The position numbers and the translations under genes are program-made. The notes under the pieces are model-generated. The model was not told the origin of the DNA and searched no databases. It saw only the letters and a list, made by a program, of their open reading frames with translations. A stretch of 64,000 bases of DNA from Helopsaltes ochotensis (taxonomy: Eukaryota > Chordata > Aves > Passeriformes > Locustellidae): NCBI GenBank assembly GCA_013400155.1, contig VXBM01000057.1:1940879-2004878 (forward strand), written 5' to 3'. Shown here in pieces: positions 28,701-43,700 of this stretch (its first letter is position 1; each line of letters opens with the position of its first letter).

Positions 28701-31700
28701 AGTACTGTGATCTCTGCCATGTTTGGGCCACAATACATTAACAGAAAACATCAAACTGCCTAAATCCAACACATGCCAAACTGAATTTGTTCAGGCGTCG
28801 GTAAGAATTGCACTTACTTTTGTCTGTTATGTGCGTTTTCTTTTTTTATATCATTGAGGTGTCTTTCAGCTGCCCGGGCTGTCAGCTTTGGGAAAGAACA
28901 AAAAGCAGATGCTTAAATATTGCTATTTTTTTATTAAATGCTTCATAAATCTGACAATTCCTAGGTCCAAGACATTCTATGTGAAGTGTATAGATTGCAT
29001 TTTCACAAGATATGACTCATGTATGAAGCCTCACATATGTCAACAAATGATATTAGCAGCTCTAAAACCCAAATTATTGAGGAATGATAAAGCTTCCCTG
29101 CAGGTCCTTAAAACTTCAGAGATTGAATTCTCTGGCTATAGCTGCTTTGAAGCACCTACAGAAGATTTAAAGTCTCGAATTCTATGTAAGAATGTTTTAT
29201 TTTAAAATCAGATAGATAAAATCTCTGGACTTATGAGCACATAGCTTTTAGCAGGATTTTATCTCAGACGTTCTGTAAAGTGAAGAATATATTAGTCAGG
29301 AGATATTTGAAATTTTCCTGTTTGGAAAAAAAAATTGATTTTGTGGAAACACTTTTAGGAAGCTGTCATTGGAACATACAGTTCTCACAAGACATAAGGT
29401 CTTCTACTTGTAGATAAAAGAAGTGAAGTACATCCAAAGAAAGTATCAAAATGGTATTGAAACAAGGCCAAAAGCTTTCGTTATTAGCAAAATATCACAC
29501 ATTTGTTATATGGTGTCATGTTCTTCTAGCAGATTTATTGCTATAACAAATGATATAAAATTATCATTCTACTGTGTTCATAAGTACCCAGCTTAATTTT
29601 TCCAACTATTTTATATAATAGAAGTATTTTTAACATGCTTTTGTGCATTTCTGCAAGAAATCTGTATCTTTTAAGAGTGAAAGGTTAGAGATAATTTTGA
29701 TGATCTGTTTTTAGTAAGAACCAAAAAGTGATAAAGCAAACTTTTCAAATAATGAAAAATGAAGACGCAAAAAATGTGGAAAATTCAGTATTTGGAACTT
29801 ACCCAATTATCATGAGCTTTTTTCTCATGTGACGTAATCTGTGAAAGAGAGATTCATTATTCACCTAAACCCCTAAACTTATGATTATATGCTCTTTTTA
29901 TAAATTTAATGTGTGTGGGTAATTTATAATGAGACGCCTAAACTGAAAATTCAACTTTTAAAAAAAGTTATCTGGTGATCTCTGCTATGAAATCGTGTCA
30001 GTCAAAACCAGATGACATCAAGAAGAGGGAGGGGAGGCAAAATTAGACACTCTACAAAGCCAAGCCAAATACAGTTCACAAGCCAACAGCCAGTGGTATT
30101 CCAGTTGCACTAACATCCCTCCTACTGGCATAGATGTTGTCACAAAGCACAAAATACCTGATTCTCGTAAGAACGAATGGTTCTCTCCAGCTCTTCTTCA
30201 AGATCCTTTGCTCGCTCTCTGTAACAAAATGAGAATGTTTGATGTTGTAATGAAATGCACAGGAAAGTTTTGAATACAATAAACTCAACAGTAGCCACAA
30301 GGTGTAATTAAGAGCTTTTTTATCCAAAAGACAGTATTGTCACCTATGCCCATGGGATATAAAAAATTATGCTAAGAGTGGAAATTCTAGGCCTTACATT
30401 ACTGCAAACAGGGATGTAAACAAAAGAACAGAACCCAAACCCCAACACACCCCCAGTTTTTCAGCCGTTTGTGATGTTTCCAACATAAAGGTTACCCTTC
30501 CTCACATGTCCTACCAGCCAGCACAGGAACTGATGTGGCTGGAGCACCACACTGTCACAGGCTACCAGTCAGTCCTGAGGGACAGTCACCTGCACTGCAG
30601 TTACTTCAAGACCACATGTACGATGCCACCTGTGCATTATACCAGCAGCCCTGTGCACAGCCTCTCTAGGTTCTACACTCTCTCAGCAGGGGGGCCAAAA
30701 ACACAGACATTGCTTGCTTATACTCAATTTGCAATATTAATATTCTCTTTAAAATTAAGATGCCTACAAAATCCATGTTCTGAATAAATCAGGAAGAGTG
30801 AATTCTGTCTTCCTGTATGAATACTGAAGAATGTCCACAAGAAAGAATTCATCTAATTAACTCTTCAGGAAGCATTCATCACTATTGTTAGGCCTAATAC
30901 TCCCATGAACACTGAAGTAAAATGGCAAACATACGTTACATATTGAAAAATTATGCCACAGTTAGAGAAAATGCACAAAAAACCCAGAGGTACACAGCTG
31001 GTGTAACAAAAACCAGAGCAAAGCAGTTAAAAAACAGCTACAGCAAATATTCACCCACGACAATATTTTAGTAAAGAACTTCTAAGCAACAGGACTATCT
31101 GACAAGCTTTGAGATACAAAAATAGAATACTGTAACTATACAGCATAAATGTTAGCTCTGTAGGAAAACTGAACATTCCATTTACTTCACAACATTCTCT
31201 TAACTTTGTATTTTTAGCTTTGTTCAGTAAGGGGAAGTAGATTAGAGACCCACTTCTACCACACCATTAAAGCTGATGTATCAGTACAACTAGGATTCTA
31301 ATGGAACAGAAGTTGCCATAATCTTCAACACTCGAATGTTTTAACACAGTAAAACCACCCTTAGTCTGCATTATTACACACAAACTAGCATCTAACACGC
31401 ACACACACCACGAAGGAACTGGAATAAAATACATGTGCTTATGCTGTGTTTTTTTTAATTCTCTATTACTCTTTCTTCACTTTGGAACAAGTGATTACAG
31501 CAACTAAAATCTGCAATTACCTGTAGCTGTTAAGTTCTTCAGCAGCATGAATAATTTTTTCATCTACTTTAGAAAGCTTTTCTTCCTTCTGTAGACGTTC
31601 CCTCTCTTCTACTGTCAACTTCCTTTAACAAAATTCAAAAACTACGGTTAATCGTGTTTCGAGTCAACAATTTTAAAAGCAGCCACAAATCATATCAAAC

Positions 31701-34700
31701 AAACTAAAACCCAAACTACACTAACGGTCAGTGATTTGTTCTGGTATTTTCTGGAGGCAAAAAAGATTGTTACCAGCTACTTTAAAAAAATTCTTTGCAG
31801 GTCCCTCTTTTTTTTATCCTTATGCCTTATTGGGCACTATAGAAGAGAAAACTCATACTCCAGTCCACAGACTGTGCACAAGGTAGTTCTGCAGAACACA
31901 CATGGATACCACTGCTGCGTACAGTCCTGTATGGATGAAATGGTCACTCTCCTGCAAACAGCAGTTCTTAGCAATCAAGCTGTCTAAATCATGGATCTTG
32001 CGAACATGATTTAAATTTATTTTCTACTCAATCTTCATTTCCTACTTTTTTATTTCTCCTGTTTGAACAGACCCAGTTTTCAGAAGATGCCTTAATTCTA
32101 AATTTTTTGTGCTGCTAAATCACCACACCAGCTTCCCCCTGCTCCTTTTTGGCTTTTCTAAAATTCTTTGATAAGCAGTGTACATTTGCTGAGTTTTAGT
32201 GAGGTTATTTTTAAATATCATCCACACTGCCTGCTTTCAGCCTGCTTATTGTATCTTCTTTTTTATCAGGTTCCTTCCCAGTCCCTCGCTGTTTTTTTTT
32301 AAAAATCAAAACGCTAATGCAGTGATTTTTGGGATTTGTTGCATCTACAAAGATGCTAAATAGCTACACAGATATATATGCTACAGAGCAGATTACTAAA
32401 AGTAATACTTCAAAAAGGTCCTGCACACTGCTCAGTACAGGATCTTGTCTTGTGCTGATTCTCTTCTCTTCTGCCTTCAAGATTATGCCAGCTCTTTGAA
32501 GAAATAATTTCCAATTAGTAAAACTGTAATTTTACCATCATGCCCTGAAGTGATGCGTCCTTCCGGCAACACACACACACTCTCCTGAGGGTTACTATAT
32601 GACCTGGACCAATCAACTTCAATTTCTAAATATATTTCTGATTTCAATCACTAGGTCATAATCCCCACTAACACTGACTGTGAGGCAGATAGTACAGTCT
32701 TTCTATTCTGGTTTTCTTAGTGAGGAAAGCCTGATTCACAAGGGTTTTATGTTGCTTATCAACAAGAGCTTGCTTATGTTTTAAGTTTAGTTTTATATAT
32801 ATATCTCATCATTCCTCTGACATTCCTCTTTTTAGTAAGTAAAATATATCTCAAAGTTAAAGCACCTACTGATTTTCCCTCAGCAACTTTGACTCATGTA
32901 TTACATCATATAATAATTTAATCAAAGATAAAGTAATCAAGCTTTCCCACTTTAATTGCCTGATTTCCATAGATTAAAAATCTGTTACTTCTTGTTTTCT
33001 GTACTTGCTTTTGTAAAAGTCCTAAAATGAATGAATTGTTTCATGGAAACAGTTTCTATAAAACTACTGTAATCATAAACGTACATGGAAGTGTAATAAA
33101 TTGTTTTCACAATTCAGGGAATTCTGGCAAGCAGTATTCAAACTTTCAATAATTTTCAACCCCCCAAATCAGAGATACATTCAAATCAAACAGCAAGTGT
33201 TGAATATAAGAAGAGGAACCAGCACCTGTGTAGTTTCATTTCATTTTCTTGATAAAGCTCAGTCATTACTTTAAGTTTCTGCTGAAGCTTTTGAACTTCA
33301 TTTTCAAAACGTTCATTTTCAGACTGCAAGGAAGCTTGTTGGCTTTGAAGGTTTTCTATGCGTTCTGTCAAATTTAGAGATAATTATACTGGGGTAACAC
33401 ACTGGCAATATTTTAGTATACAAAAAGTCTGTAAAAACCTTTGATCCTATGTTGATTTAATAACATAAGATATAAAGTTAGTACATTTCAATATATGACA
33501 CAAAATGAGAAACCAGCAACTATATTCTCTACCTGCCAGGAAGTGCAGCCCTGTGCGTGTATCAGGCCTTCGCTTCAAACCACGTAACTTCTTTGAAAAC
33601 AACTCAGTTTTGTAATTCAGAATCTAAATTTTCATTTAGGGCTCTTATTATTGTAATTATTTCACTAAAGGAGTAAAACTAGCACCATCATATGCTCTTG
33701 CAGATTTACCCCCACAAGGTCTTCCTTAATAGCCTGAATGGGTAACTCAGATTTGTCAAACTACCTTCATCTTTCCAAACTGAACTCAAAGTCGTGTTTC
33801 TTTTCCTATTTACCATTCCTATGCCTTTTTTCAAGAAATGTAACAAAGCTTCAACTAAGTTTGAATATCTTTATGGGACAGAGCTACAGTCAATTTGGAG
33901 AACTCGTAAGTGATGATACTCATACATTCATAAGTGATGGCTACTCTGCTGGCTATGATTATGAAAGCAATAGCTAATTAGAAATTTTAATTTGAATTTG
34001 AGTGGTTTTCACTTCATAAGGTTTACTTCAGTATGTCCTACACAACAAAGGAAAAGAAACAGAGCAAGGCGTTTGCAAGTTCAATTCTCTAAATGCAGTA
34101 CTTTATATTTTAAGGGTTGAGCTTGTACCCATTACAATCTAACTATAATTAAGCTAGCCTTTTAATAGATGGTTTTAAAATTTATATTAAAACTCCACTG
34201 TTTCATGTACAGAAATTATGTAAAGGAGGTATTATGCATTTATTGACACCACTTTGCTCTTGTATTTTAAGATTCTATAACTTAATAGTTGCAGAATATT
34301 CCAACAGAGTACACCCAAATTTGCAACCTCGATTGCTCTATGTCTAAAATCATGTATTTAAAATAGCTAAGCAACTTAAGTATTGATTTTATTGTATTAA
34401 TAAGTATTAATGTAAACTTAATTCCGTTTGTACTGGAATTAATACTTGCATTATTTTACTAAAGCAGCATCTTATTAAAGGCAAAACAAGATTTAATTAC
34501 CTGCAAGTTCTCCTTTAGCTTTATTTTCATCAGACAGTTTTGAATACATTTGGTCTCTTTCTGCTTCCATGGTCTTTAAACAAGCATTTAACTACAATCA
34601 AAATTGAAAAAAAAAAAAAAGAAAGAGAACATTATAACATTACCAGATTAAGAAAGTGTTTGCATGCAAAAATATCTAATTAAACATTAAAAGATGCTAA

Positions 34701-37700
34701 ACTGTGACATTACCAGAATAATTACATATATTCCCTCTAGCTTCCCCTCTTCCACCCACAACTTTCTTAAAATCACGTACCTTTGCAGCATAGATCAATT
34801 TCTTTACAGTTCGTTTTTGCTCATCATCTGCTTGAAGGAACAGAACAATAAGTCATGCAAAAAGCATGAAAGGGTTTATGACAGAGCTTACTGCTATTAT
34901 TTGTTTTTTATACAAGAGCAATGCCAACATACCATGATAGGCACAGCATACCTGGAGGATAAAGGAGGAAAAAAAGCCGGGGTGTGAGGGGAAGATATGC
35001 CAGTATTGTAGTGCTTTGTTTGCCAGTCAATCAGGACTCAGACCGGTCACATTAAAAGTGAGATGCTGAATACACACTTCAAGATACACAGGCATGTGCC
35101 CTATGGTATTGTAAGCACCAGCACAAAAAGAAGCTGCAGCAAGGAAGAGGAGGAAGAACAAAGCAGCAAGAAAGAGGAGGAAGAAAGGCTTTTCTGTGTT
35201 GCTGTTTAAGGAGACTCACATCTACATCCATTAGATGACAGTGCAACAACACTACCTGCAACAAGTAACACCTCTTTAAGGATAAGGAAGCAGAAATTAG
35301 GCTCTAAGGACCCTCAGGAGTACTGCTGGCAGGAGCTTAAAGAAGAAATAAAAGCAAGATTTCAAACTAGAAATGCCACAGAGTCACTGCTTAATACACA
35401 GGCACGTACTGCAGAATGACACTCATGACATTCGAGCCATTCTGCAAGAGATTGACCACCGCGTCTTTACACTGCTCTGTGACAGTCTGCACACCACACA
35501 GTGCTGAGCAGGAGGACAGGCTGCTGCTCCAGAGATGGCCAAGCATCAGTGAACTGTCCGACGTGAATGACATCGGGTGAGATTTAAAAATCCAACTTCT
35601 ATAAAGCTAACCTTTCAGCTTTCCTGGAGGTTAGTCAGTCCTGTATTTCTAAAATATCTGTTTAATATTTAAATAGGGAAATGACACAAAGCATACCTAA
35701 GTGCTCTCCGTTCTCTGTTTCACCCTTTATATCTGTGTCCCAGTGGCTGTCTTCAGCATCACCATCTTCTTGTATTGCTGTACTCCAGTCTTTCATGTTC
35801 AGTATATATTGTGTCAATGACTAAGAAAAAGCACATAAAAACCTCACAAACAAATACAAGCAATGAAAATGTCGTAACCATTACAATTACTTTCCTAAAC
35901 TTCTGTCCTTTATTTAGTTCCCTTAGTAGATTAAGTCAGCCCCACATACAAGATTCTAGATGTCTGATAATACTTTTTCTATCAAAGCATGTATTTGCAG
36001 GTCAACAGGCACACCCTTATGAAGAGTTTTCAGATAGCTCTAAGCATGCATGCTTTTAGTGGGGCTTGTGTATGTAAGGTACACTACGATAAAAATATAC
36101 ACCCAAGTTCCACACTCCAAACTGGGGACAGGGGGGAAAGCCAATACTCTATCAGAACTAAAAGAGTTTTCCTTAGTTGTCTTTATCAGACCGTTTCATT
36201 GAGCTGCTAAATAACCCTTTTTTTGCTTAGCCAGAAACATGACATTAGAGAATACAGACAGCAATCAAAAGCCCATAACAGTGTAAGGCATATTGTCCAA
36301 GACAGCAAGGAGAGATCGTCAGGCTTTCCTGGAACTCTATGATTAGAATTAGTCTGAATAATTTGATTAAATCCTAAATGTCATATTTTACCTTGATTTG
36401 GCTCTCTTTATTTTTCAAAACTTCTTCTACGTCTGTTTTAGATGATTCAAACATCTTTGTTTGTTCATTTAGTTCACTAAGTCGTTCACCCCATCCTTCA
36501 GCTTCTTGTAAAAGCTAAAAAGGGAAATAGCAGATTAATGTGATTGTCTACAAAAACAAGAATTAATAGTACTGAGCCTCTTACGTGTATTGTCTATACA
36601 TAAGCGGGATTTAAACCTCTCACCCACCAGTAAGAATTTGCAGAGATAAGACCACAAGAAAGTTACCTCAAGAGTTGAAAATTAAGACTTCTATGTTATA
36701 GTTCAGTTGCTTTAGCTGCTCTAGCTGTCCATTGCAATTAGTTGTTAGGATATTTTTAAGCACTTATTGGAAGTGTTCAGTTTATTCCACTCAAGTTTAA
36801 AAACCTTCATGTGAAGCTTCACAATAGCAATGAATATAAAGAAGTGATAATTTATGTAATAGTGACATACACTGGGGAATGGATGGAAAACACTCACACT
36901 CCAATATGCACACACAATTCTGAAATGGTGCCTGTGTCTTTTCAACTTAGTAACAGTCAGAGAAGTAAGGGAAAACAGGAAGCTTTTAGGCAGTTATTTA
37001 TATTCATGTGACTTGCAAAACGGTATTATTTCTCCTCCTCTTCTCCATACCTCTTGAAGCAATTTTAAAATTTTATTTTAAAAAAGCTTCCCCATTAATG
37101 AAAGTCTCAGCTGTATTTTATCAACACCTACTAGTATGTATCTCTGCAATTAACTGTGCTTAAGTAAAATGATAGGTCGGTTCCAAGGTAACATTTTACA
37201 GATATTCCCTAGCAAAATCTCATTTCACAAAAATATTTTTACAGGAGTAAAGAGAACACTTCATCACCAGCTATTAAAAATAACCACTGCAACATATTAA
37301 CTAACTACATTGTGAGAAAATTGAATGGATGCAAATTTCTATTAAGACAAAACGTGCTAGAACAACACAGGGTAAAATACAAATTGTCTTAAGAGTCTGT
37401 CAAAAAATATTGCTTAAAGTTGCTCAACAGGCAATCAACTTAAAAGCAGTAAATGTACAGAAAAGAATAACTAGGTTGAGCAATGAGAATATTACAGGCA
37501 GTTATACTAAAAATAAAACCAAAAACTATCATTAAACAGGGGAACTGCCATGCAAATAGACAAACAAGCCTGAACACTACCTATCAAAGATAAACTAGAA
37601 GGCACAGAACAAAAGGTATGTGACTAGAATTGAATTAACACACACTGCCCCTTGGCACACCATTGCACTTTCCAAGCAGTAGAAGGCATGTATAAATTTG

Positions 37701-40700
37701 CAGCATCATGCAAACGACATATTAGTGATCAGAAGACATATGCAACAACTATTTTTATCATTAATTGCCATAATCAAAAAATGACTTCTAAGAGATTCCT
37801 TCTTCATGAAACCAAATAGAAAATAAATTTACATTGTATAAATTGACTTTATACACCTGTAATAATTACAGTAAAGAGAAACAGCAAGGATTTGCAATGA
37901 GCTAAAGCAATATATATTTCTAATGTTCCTGAAGAAGAAAAAAACCAAACCAAAAACCCAGCAAAGCACAGAAGTTCATTAACACTTCCCTTGTTCAACT
38001 TAAAAGGCCCAGTCCTCTCTGTGACACATCACAAACCTGAAACAGCACATCTCTTATAAAGTTTAAGCTTCTGATGTGCCAGAAGATTATGACCCATTTT
38101 CACAAAATGGACAGAGGAAAAAAGGACTCTAGTTTCTGTTAACAAATAACATCTTTGTTACCTTTTGAGCATATATGACATTTCATCTTTAAAAAAAAAG
38201 TAAGAAAGGAAACAAAAGAAGGATATGGATATTCTGGTATAGTAAACTAACTCTCACACTTGGAAAACACCTCAGAAATGAGAGCACAAATAAGTAAGGC
38301 AAACACTTTCTCTCTTTTACTTAGCAAGTTCCAGCCACAAATAATTTTAGGTTATTTATCTACTATAAAGCACAACAAAGTATGCACAAATGTTCTCAAA
38401 CTACTAAAAACTGCAACAAACCCCAGTTAACAATAAAGTGTGGTAATTAATCCTAAATAACGTGGTTAAGGAACTACTTACACCCAGGTTACTTTATCTG
38501 GAAGAAATGCAAGAGAACCCTTTTTTTTCATCTAGGAACATAGCAATTAAACCCTGGAAATTGTTTTTACTGCGTTTTTTTCCTTGGTTTTCCTTGATAT
38601 AAAATGATTGCCTAAGAAATACAAGCAATTGCCAGCACTCAGTATTATCTTTCTCTAAGTACTATTTTTTTACTTTATTAAAAAGAAAGGAAAGTGAAGA
38701 TTTTTGTCACACACATAGATAATTGGATTATTTCTGTTTGAACCCAGAAATTACCACAGGAAAAAAAAGAGAAAATTCCTCTCTAATAAAACTTTATGTA
38801 TTGCTTCTCAAAATTTATTACATAAGAATACTGTCACATTTGAAACAAAGCACTGAGACCAGACCCTTCCTCCTCACAAAAATGAAAAGGATGTAGAGAT
38901 TTGAAAAAAAAAAAAAAGACTCTTCAAAGCAAATAATTCTCAAGCAACTTAATCTCACAATGGTAATAGTCAAATCCACTGTTCTTAATAGAACTGTCCT
39001 TCTTGTTTGGTAATCACAAACATGGACTCCTTCTAGAATTAGGGAAAAAGATCAAGTTTTACTAACAGAGTTGTGCAGAACTGAAATATTCCTCCAGCAA
39101 AAAAAAAAAAAAGTATTTCCAGTATCGCTTTCATATTTTCTGAACCACTAAGTTGGACATACACTATGTTCTGACAGAGAGGACTAATGCACTCTCCAGC
39201 TTTTTATAACACTGCTAAAAAGCAAGAGGCCTGTACTTGCACTCCCAACACTAGTCCTTCCCCCTGCAAATATCTATCAGGTTATTCCTCAGACAACAGG
39301 GAGATAATCAGTCAGTCAGGAAAATAAGCACATATCCATTAAAATCACCACCTCAAACCAACATTACACAGAACATTAAATGTTCATAGAAAATACCTGT
39401 TTGTTAGAAAGAAAGAAATTGCTTCACTGTAAAGCAACCTACTGCACATGCTAAACATTTTAAAATATTCAGTGTTCTTTGTGATTTGACTGAGGAAAAG
39501 AGAGAACTAAAATTTGAGAAGTCTTTTCTGTTCCTGTTACGTACCTGACTTTCAATTAATACAGGTACAGTGGTACTAGAGTGTATTTTTTACCTGCCTT
39601 CTGAATACTCCGCCATTCCTCAATTTCTTTGGTTTTCTATATCAAGTAAAAGAATTTTCTCTCTGCCTCTGTAGAGAATCCTAGCTGTGGACTTGTTCAG
39701 GTATTTTTGCTTTCCTCCAGGTCCCAGACAAGCTCTTGCTAGGCTTACATTACCACATGCTCTCCTTCCACTGAACTCCATGCATGATTCCCCACAAACT
39801 CTTAACTACTGCATTTCTTTTAAAAGAGGATTATTTTAGACAAAGTTACTCCAATGTAAAACTGGTTTAAAAACCATGTCCTCTTCCTCATTCCGTTTAC
39901 TAAAACACATGTGAGGTATTACCAAACTTGTTGAGAATGAGCTTTTTGGAGAAATCATATTTATTAGTACCATAGGAAAACACAGTATTTCTAAGGACAA
40001 CTAGGAAGAACCTACCTGTTTCTCACTTTCCTGGAGATGGCTGTTTTCATCTACTGCGTCTTGAACAGATGTCTTGAGTCTCTCAGTATTAATCTGATAC
40101 ACTTTTAGGGTGGACTTGGCCTAAGTGAAATTAAAATTGTGTTGTTTAAATGGTATTGGTGAAGATACAGGTGGGATCATGATAATATTACTGGGCTTGT
40201 CTTAGGCTTTCTGGCTGTGCTACATACATATTCTCACATTGTCCCTACAAATTCAACAGTTTTTGCTGACTGTAGTTTTGCAATACTATGTATCATTGAG
40301 GAGTAAGAAAGCAAGGACAAGACATGGTAACTACTTCCCAATAAACGCCAGTCATTATGTGGAATTAAAAGCTGCTCAATCAAACCACACCAAAGTACTC
40401 AACCTTACAAAGTTTTTTGGTTTACACAGCATATGATCTCTGCACCCTTAATAGAAAAAAATTAAAACAGCAACTACATGTGGAATAGAGAAATTGCAAA
40501 GATTTGAAAACAGAAACTATAAAGGTTAGACATACCTCATCAATTTGTGACTGGATAGATTTTTCTTCATTCTCCAAAGACTCCACTTTCTCCTGAATTT
40601 CAGCCACCTGAAAATTATTAGTTGTTATATAGCTTCTTTCACATATTTGACTGGCAATGTCTAAGCAATTAATAAAATCATTTTTATTTTCAAAATGAGG

Positions 40701-43700
40701 AAGTTCTACTGCCGAATGTAAAAATGTGTGTAAAACCAGCTTTCCTTCTTTTGAGTATTTTCCTTTATCATTTTTCTAACATTACAGGGAAGACAAAATG
40801 GAAAACATAGCTTTTATTTCAGAACACACAAAGAAAACAGCTTGTCTTCTCTGCAGACATTTTTTTTTGTGACAATTTTTTTTAAATTAATAGAAACAGA
40901 GACAGGATTCTATTTATTCTTACCAAGATATCATTTTCCGACTGCTTAGATTTTTCTTCATCCAGTTCTTTTTCTAGATTCTCTATTTCCTCATTGAGTC
41001 TCAAGTTTGACTTGTTCAACTTTTCATGCATTTCCTAAATCAAGTTGGTTTGTGAGTTAATAAAACATTTGATATTAATTACATACGAAGACAACAAGTA
41101 TATTTTAAATATGACAACAAAGTATTTTTCACTCAAATACTCTAGAGACTCCTGCATGAACAAAAGTTGTAAGAATTAGCTCCATAGGATCTGAGGTGCA
41201 AAATGAAATAAACCTACTTGCTTTTTACATGAATTTTATAGAGCCTATTAGGTATTTGTTTCACTTATCCAGAACTCTTTTACAAATATATTCTCAGTTT
41301 GGGGGATATAAACAATGTAGTGGTAATTTTTCTTTAAAACTGCACACCTGTAGCCTATGGAAAATATTTGAATTAGATCAGATGTGATAAAAAAATACTT
41401 CATGCACTACCCGCTCTCCTAGAAATGGGAACAATTTACTTCCTAAAATTAAATATCGTTCATTATGCCATTTGTTCTAGTATCACTCATTCTCAATGCA
41501 ATTGTTAAAAAAGGCTTCCCTAAATTTAAATGCTTTGATTTTAAGTCATTCAGTAAATTAAATATATAAATTAAAATAATTGAGTTGGAGTTTTTGGGGT
41601 TGTCTGGCTTTTTTTGCTGTTGTTTTTATTTAGTTTGTTTGCTTTATTATGGGTCACATTTTCCTAAAATACTGCCCTATATTGTAGAAATAACAATTTC
41701 CATTAATCTTTTTACCTCAAAAAAAGATGTGTCTGTTGATTCTTTCATAGTGTCACCATCCTTCAGAGACAACTGCAAATCTTCAAACTGAAAAGGAATT
41801 ACTTTGTGTCAGAATATAGGTAAATAACTGATTAAATACTAGCATTAATTTGTGGTGCTCTAGTCTGAAACACAGAACATCATCTAAATATTTACAAATG
41901 CACCTACCTGGAAATCAGGAAAGCCTTAACCCTACTAGACTATCCCAGTGACGTAAACAAAAAAAAAAGACATTTTGAAGTTGCTTCCAGTGAAATACAC
42001 TCTATTGAGAGTTTAAAGTCAGAACTTGCTAACACCTTAATAGCTCTTAAAGGAACTGACAGAAAAATGCATTTGAAGAATCCCCTTGAAAGCTTTAAAG
42101 CATCTTACTTCTAGAAAAGTTAATACTTTACTTGATTGAATCCACTTCTACGACACATCTGAAAGCAATAAATGAGCACTGTTACCTCTTTTTTGCAGAG
42201 GCTGAGTTTTTCAAGAATTTTGCATTTTTCTTCAACTAGTTCAGCAATTTTATCGGCAAGCTGTTTTTCCCTTCCTAAAAAGTGAAAGACAAGCAAATGT
42301 TGCATCATCCAAATAATTAAAGGTGAAAAAAGAAGGAATAAAGTTATACTCCAAAGAAATATGAAAAATGAAGTATCAAAAATAAACGTACCTACATAAA
42401 GTCGACTTCTAACCTAAAAAAAAGAAGAAGAAATACTGAAAAGTCTGATCAATTACTCTTGTACAGAATCTGAAAATTAATCTTTTAGGCTGTGATTCCA
42501 TGGCAAGCTTGACCATGAAACTTAAAAAAGGAAAATGAACACGGGCTTCTATTAAAAAGAGGCAATCATATCCTCTGCTCCTATCCCCTCCATGTCTGTG
42601 TGTTTGCCCATCCTTCTCCCACTCTTATCAGGCAAAAGAGGGGAAATGAGATTATTTTTCACTTTAATAGCACACCTCTGTATATTCATCACATAACCAT
42701 GGCTGCCTACACAAAGGCCCGTAGTGGACACACACAGTCAGAAGAGTAGGAAAGGGAAGGGAGGGGGAAGCTCCACACATGAGCTCAGATTTCCTATTGG
42801 GAAACATCTCCCACACATTACAACACTCAACGGTTAAAGCTGCAGCAAGATAACTACCCAATGGGCATCCTTCAAGTGCCAAATGAGCAGCTGCCAGGTG
42901 GGCTCTAGTGCCCTAGAATCAAAAACTAACAAACTGCAGGGGAAAATCTATCACAAATGGTGTGTATGAGAGACGCAGAACTGGGTTGAACCCACAAAAC
43001 TGTTGCAACATAGCATTTCTCTCGGGGCTGGGTCTGGGTCATGGGCCTAATGTAACAATGGGCCCCTCAGATCTTCCCTGTTACCTCATTTAAAGCCAAG
43101 GAATTCAAATAATGAAAAAGGGGTAAGAAAGTTGTAAGTATACTTTTCTTCTATCACCCCCAATGGATGTTTAGTTACTCCATTACTTTTCAGTAACCAT
43201 CAATTCTTCGAGGAGCAGTCAGTGGCAGTTCTAAGTAAGGATGACTGAAAAAGCTGTCAATAACTTCTGTAATATCTCATGCCTTAAGTGACACGTGCAG
43301 GAGGAAAACAATACCAGGTTGGCTGCTTGCACGATTTCAGTTCAAATGCCTTTTGTATTACCTAGGGGGATGCCTCTACAGAACAAAAAGTATGACCAAA
43401 TTATAATTACATTAACTTACACAAACACAGACCTCCTTACAGATAAGGTTAGTTGATGTTAAAACCCTAAAAATGCAGTTGCTCATATCTGAAAAACTAA
43501 ACAGCTATGCAACCTGTCTTAAAACATGAGTATTATACATGAAAAATGGGAAGAAATTCAGAAGACTGAATTACAGACACTGACCCCATTTCTGCTACAG
43601 GGAAAGTATGGTAGGCAACCTTTATTACTCAGATCTTTACTTACTCTCAAGAGAAGACAGACATTACTTCAAAAGTATAATCTGATTTGTGCATTAAAAG

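Noticed and set aside
28879..28885. Alternative acceptor CTGACAG seven bases inside the exon at 28885
   Set aside because: Using it would leave phase 2 against an upstream exon that ends in phase 0, and would lose the conserved L.A residues.
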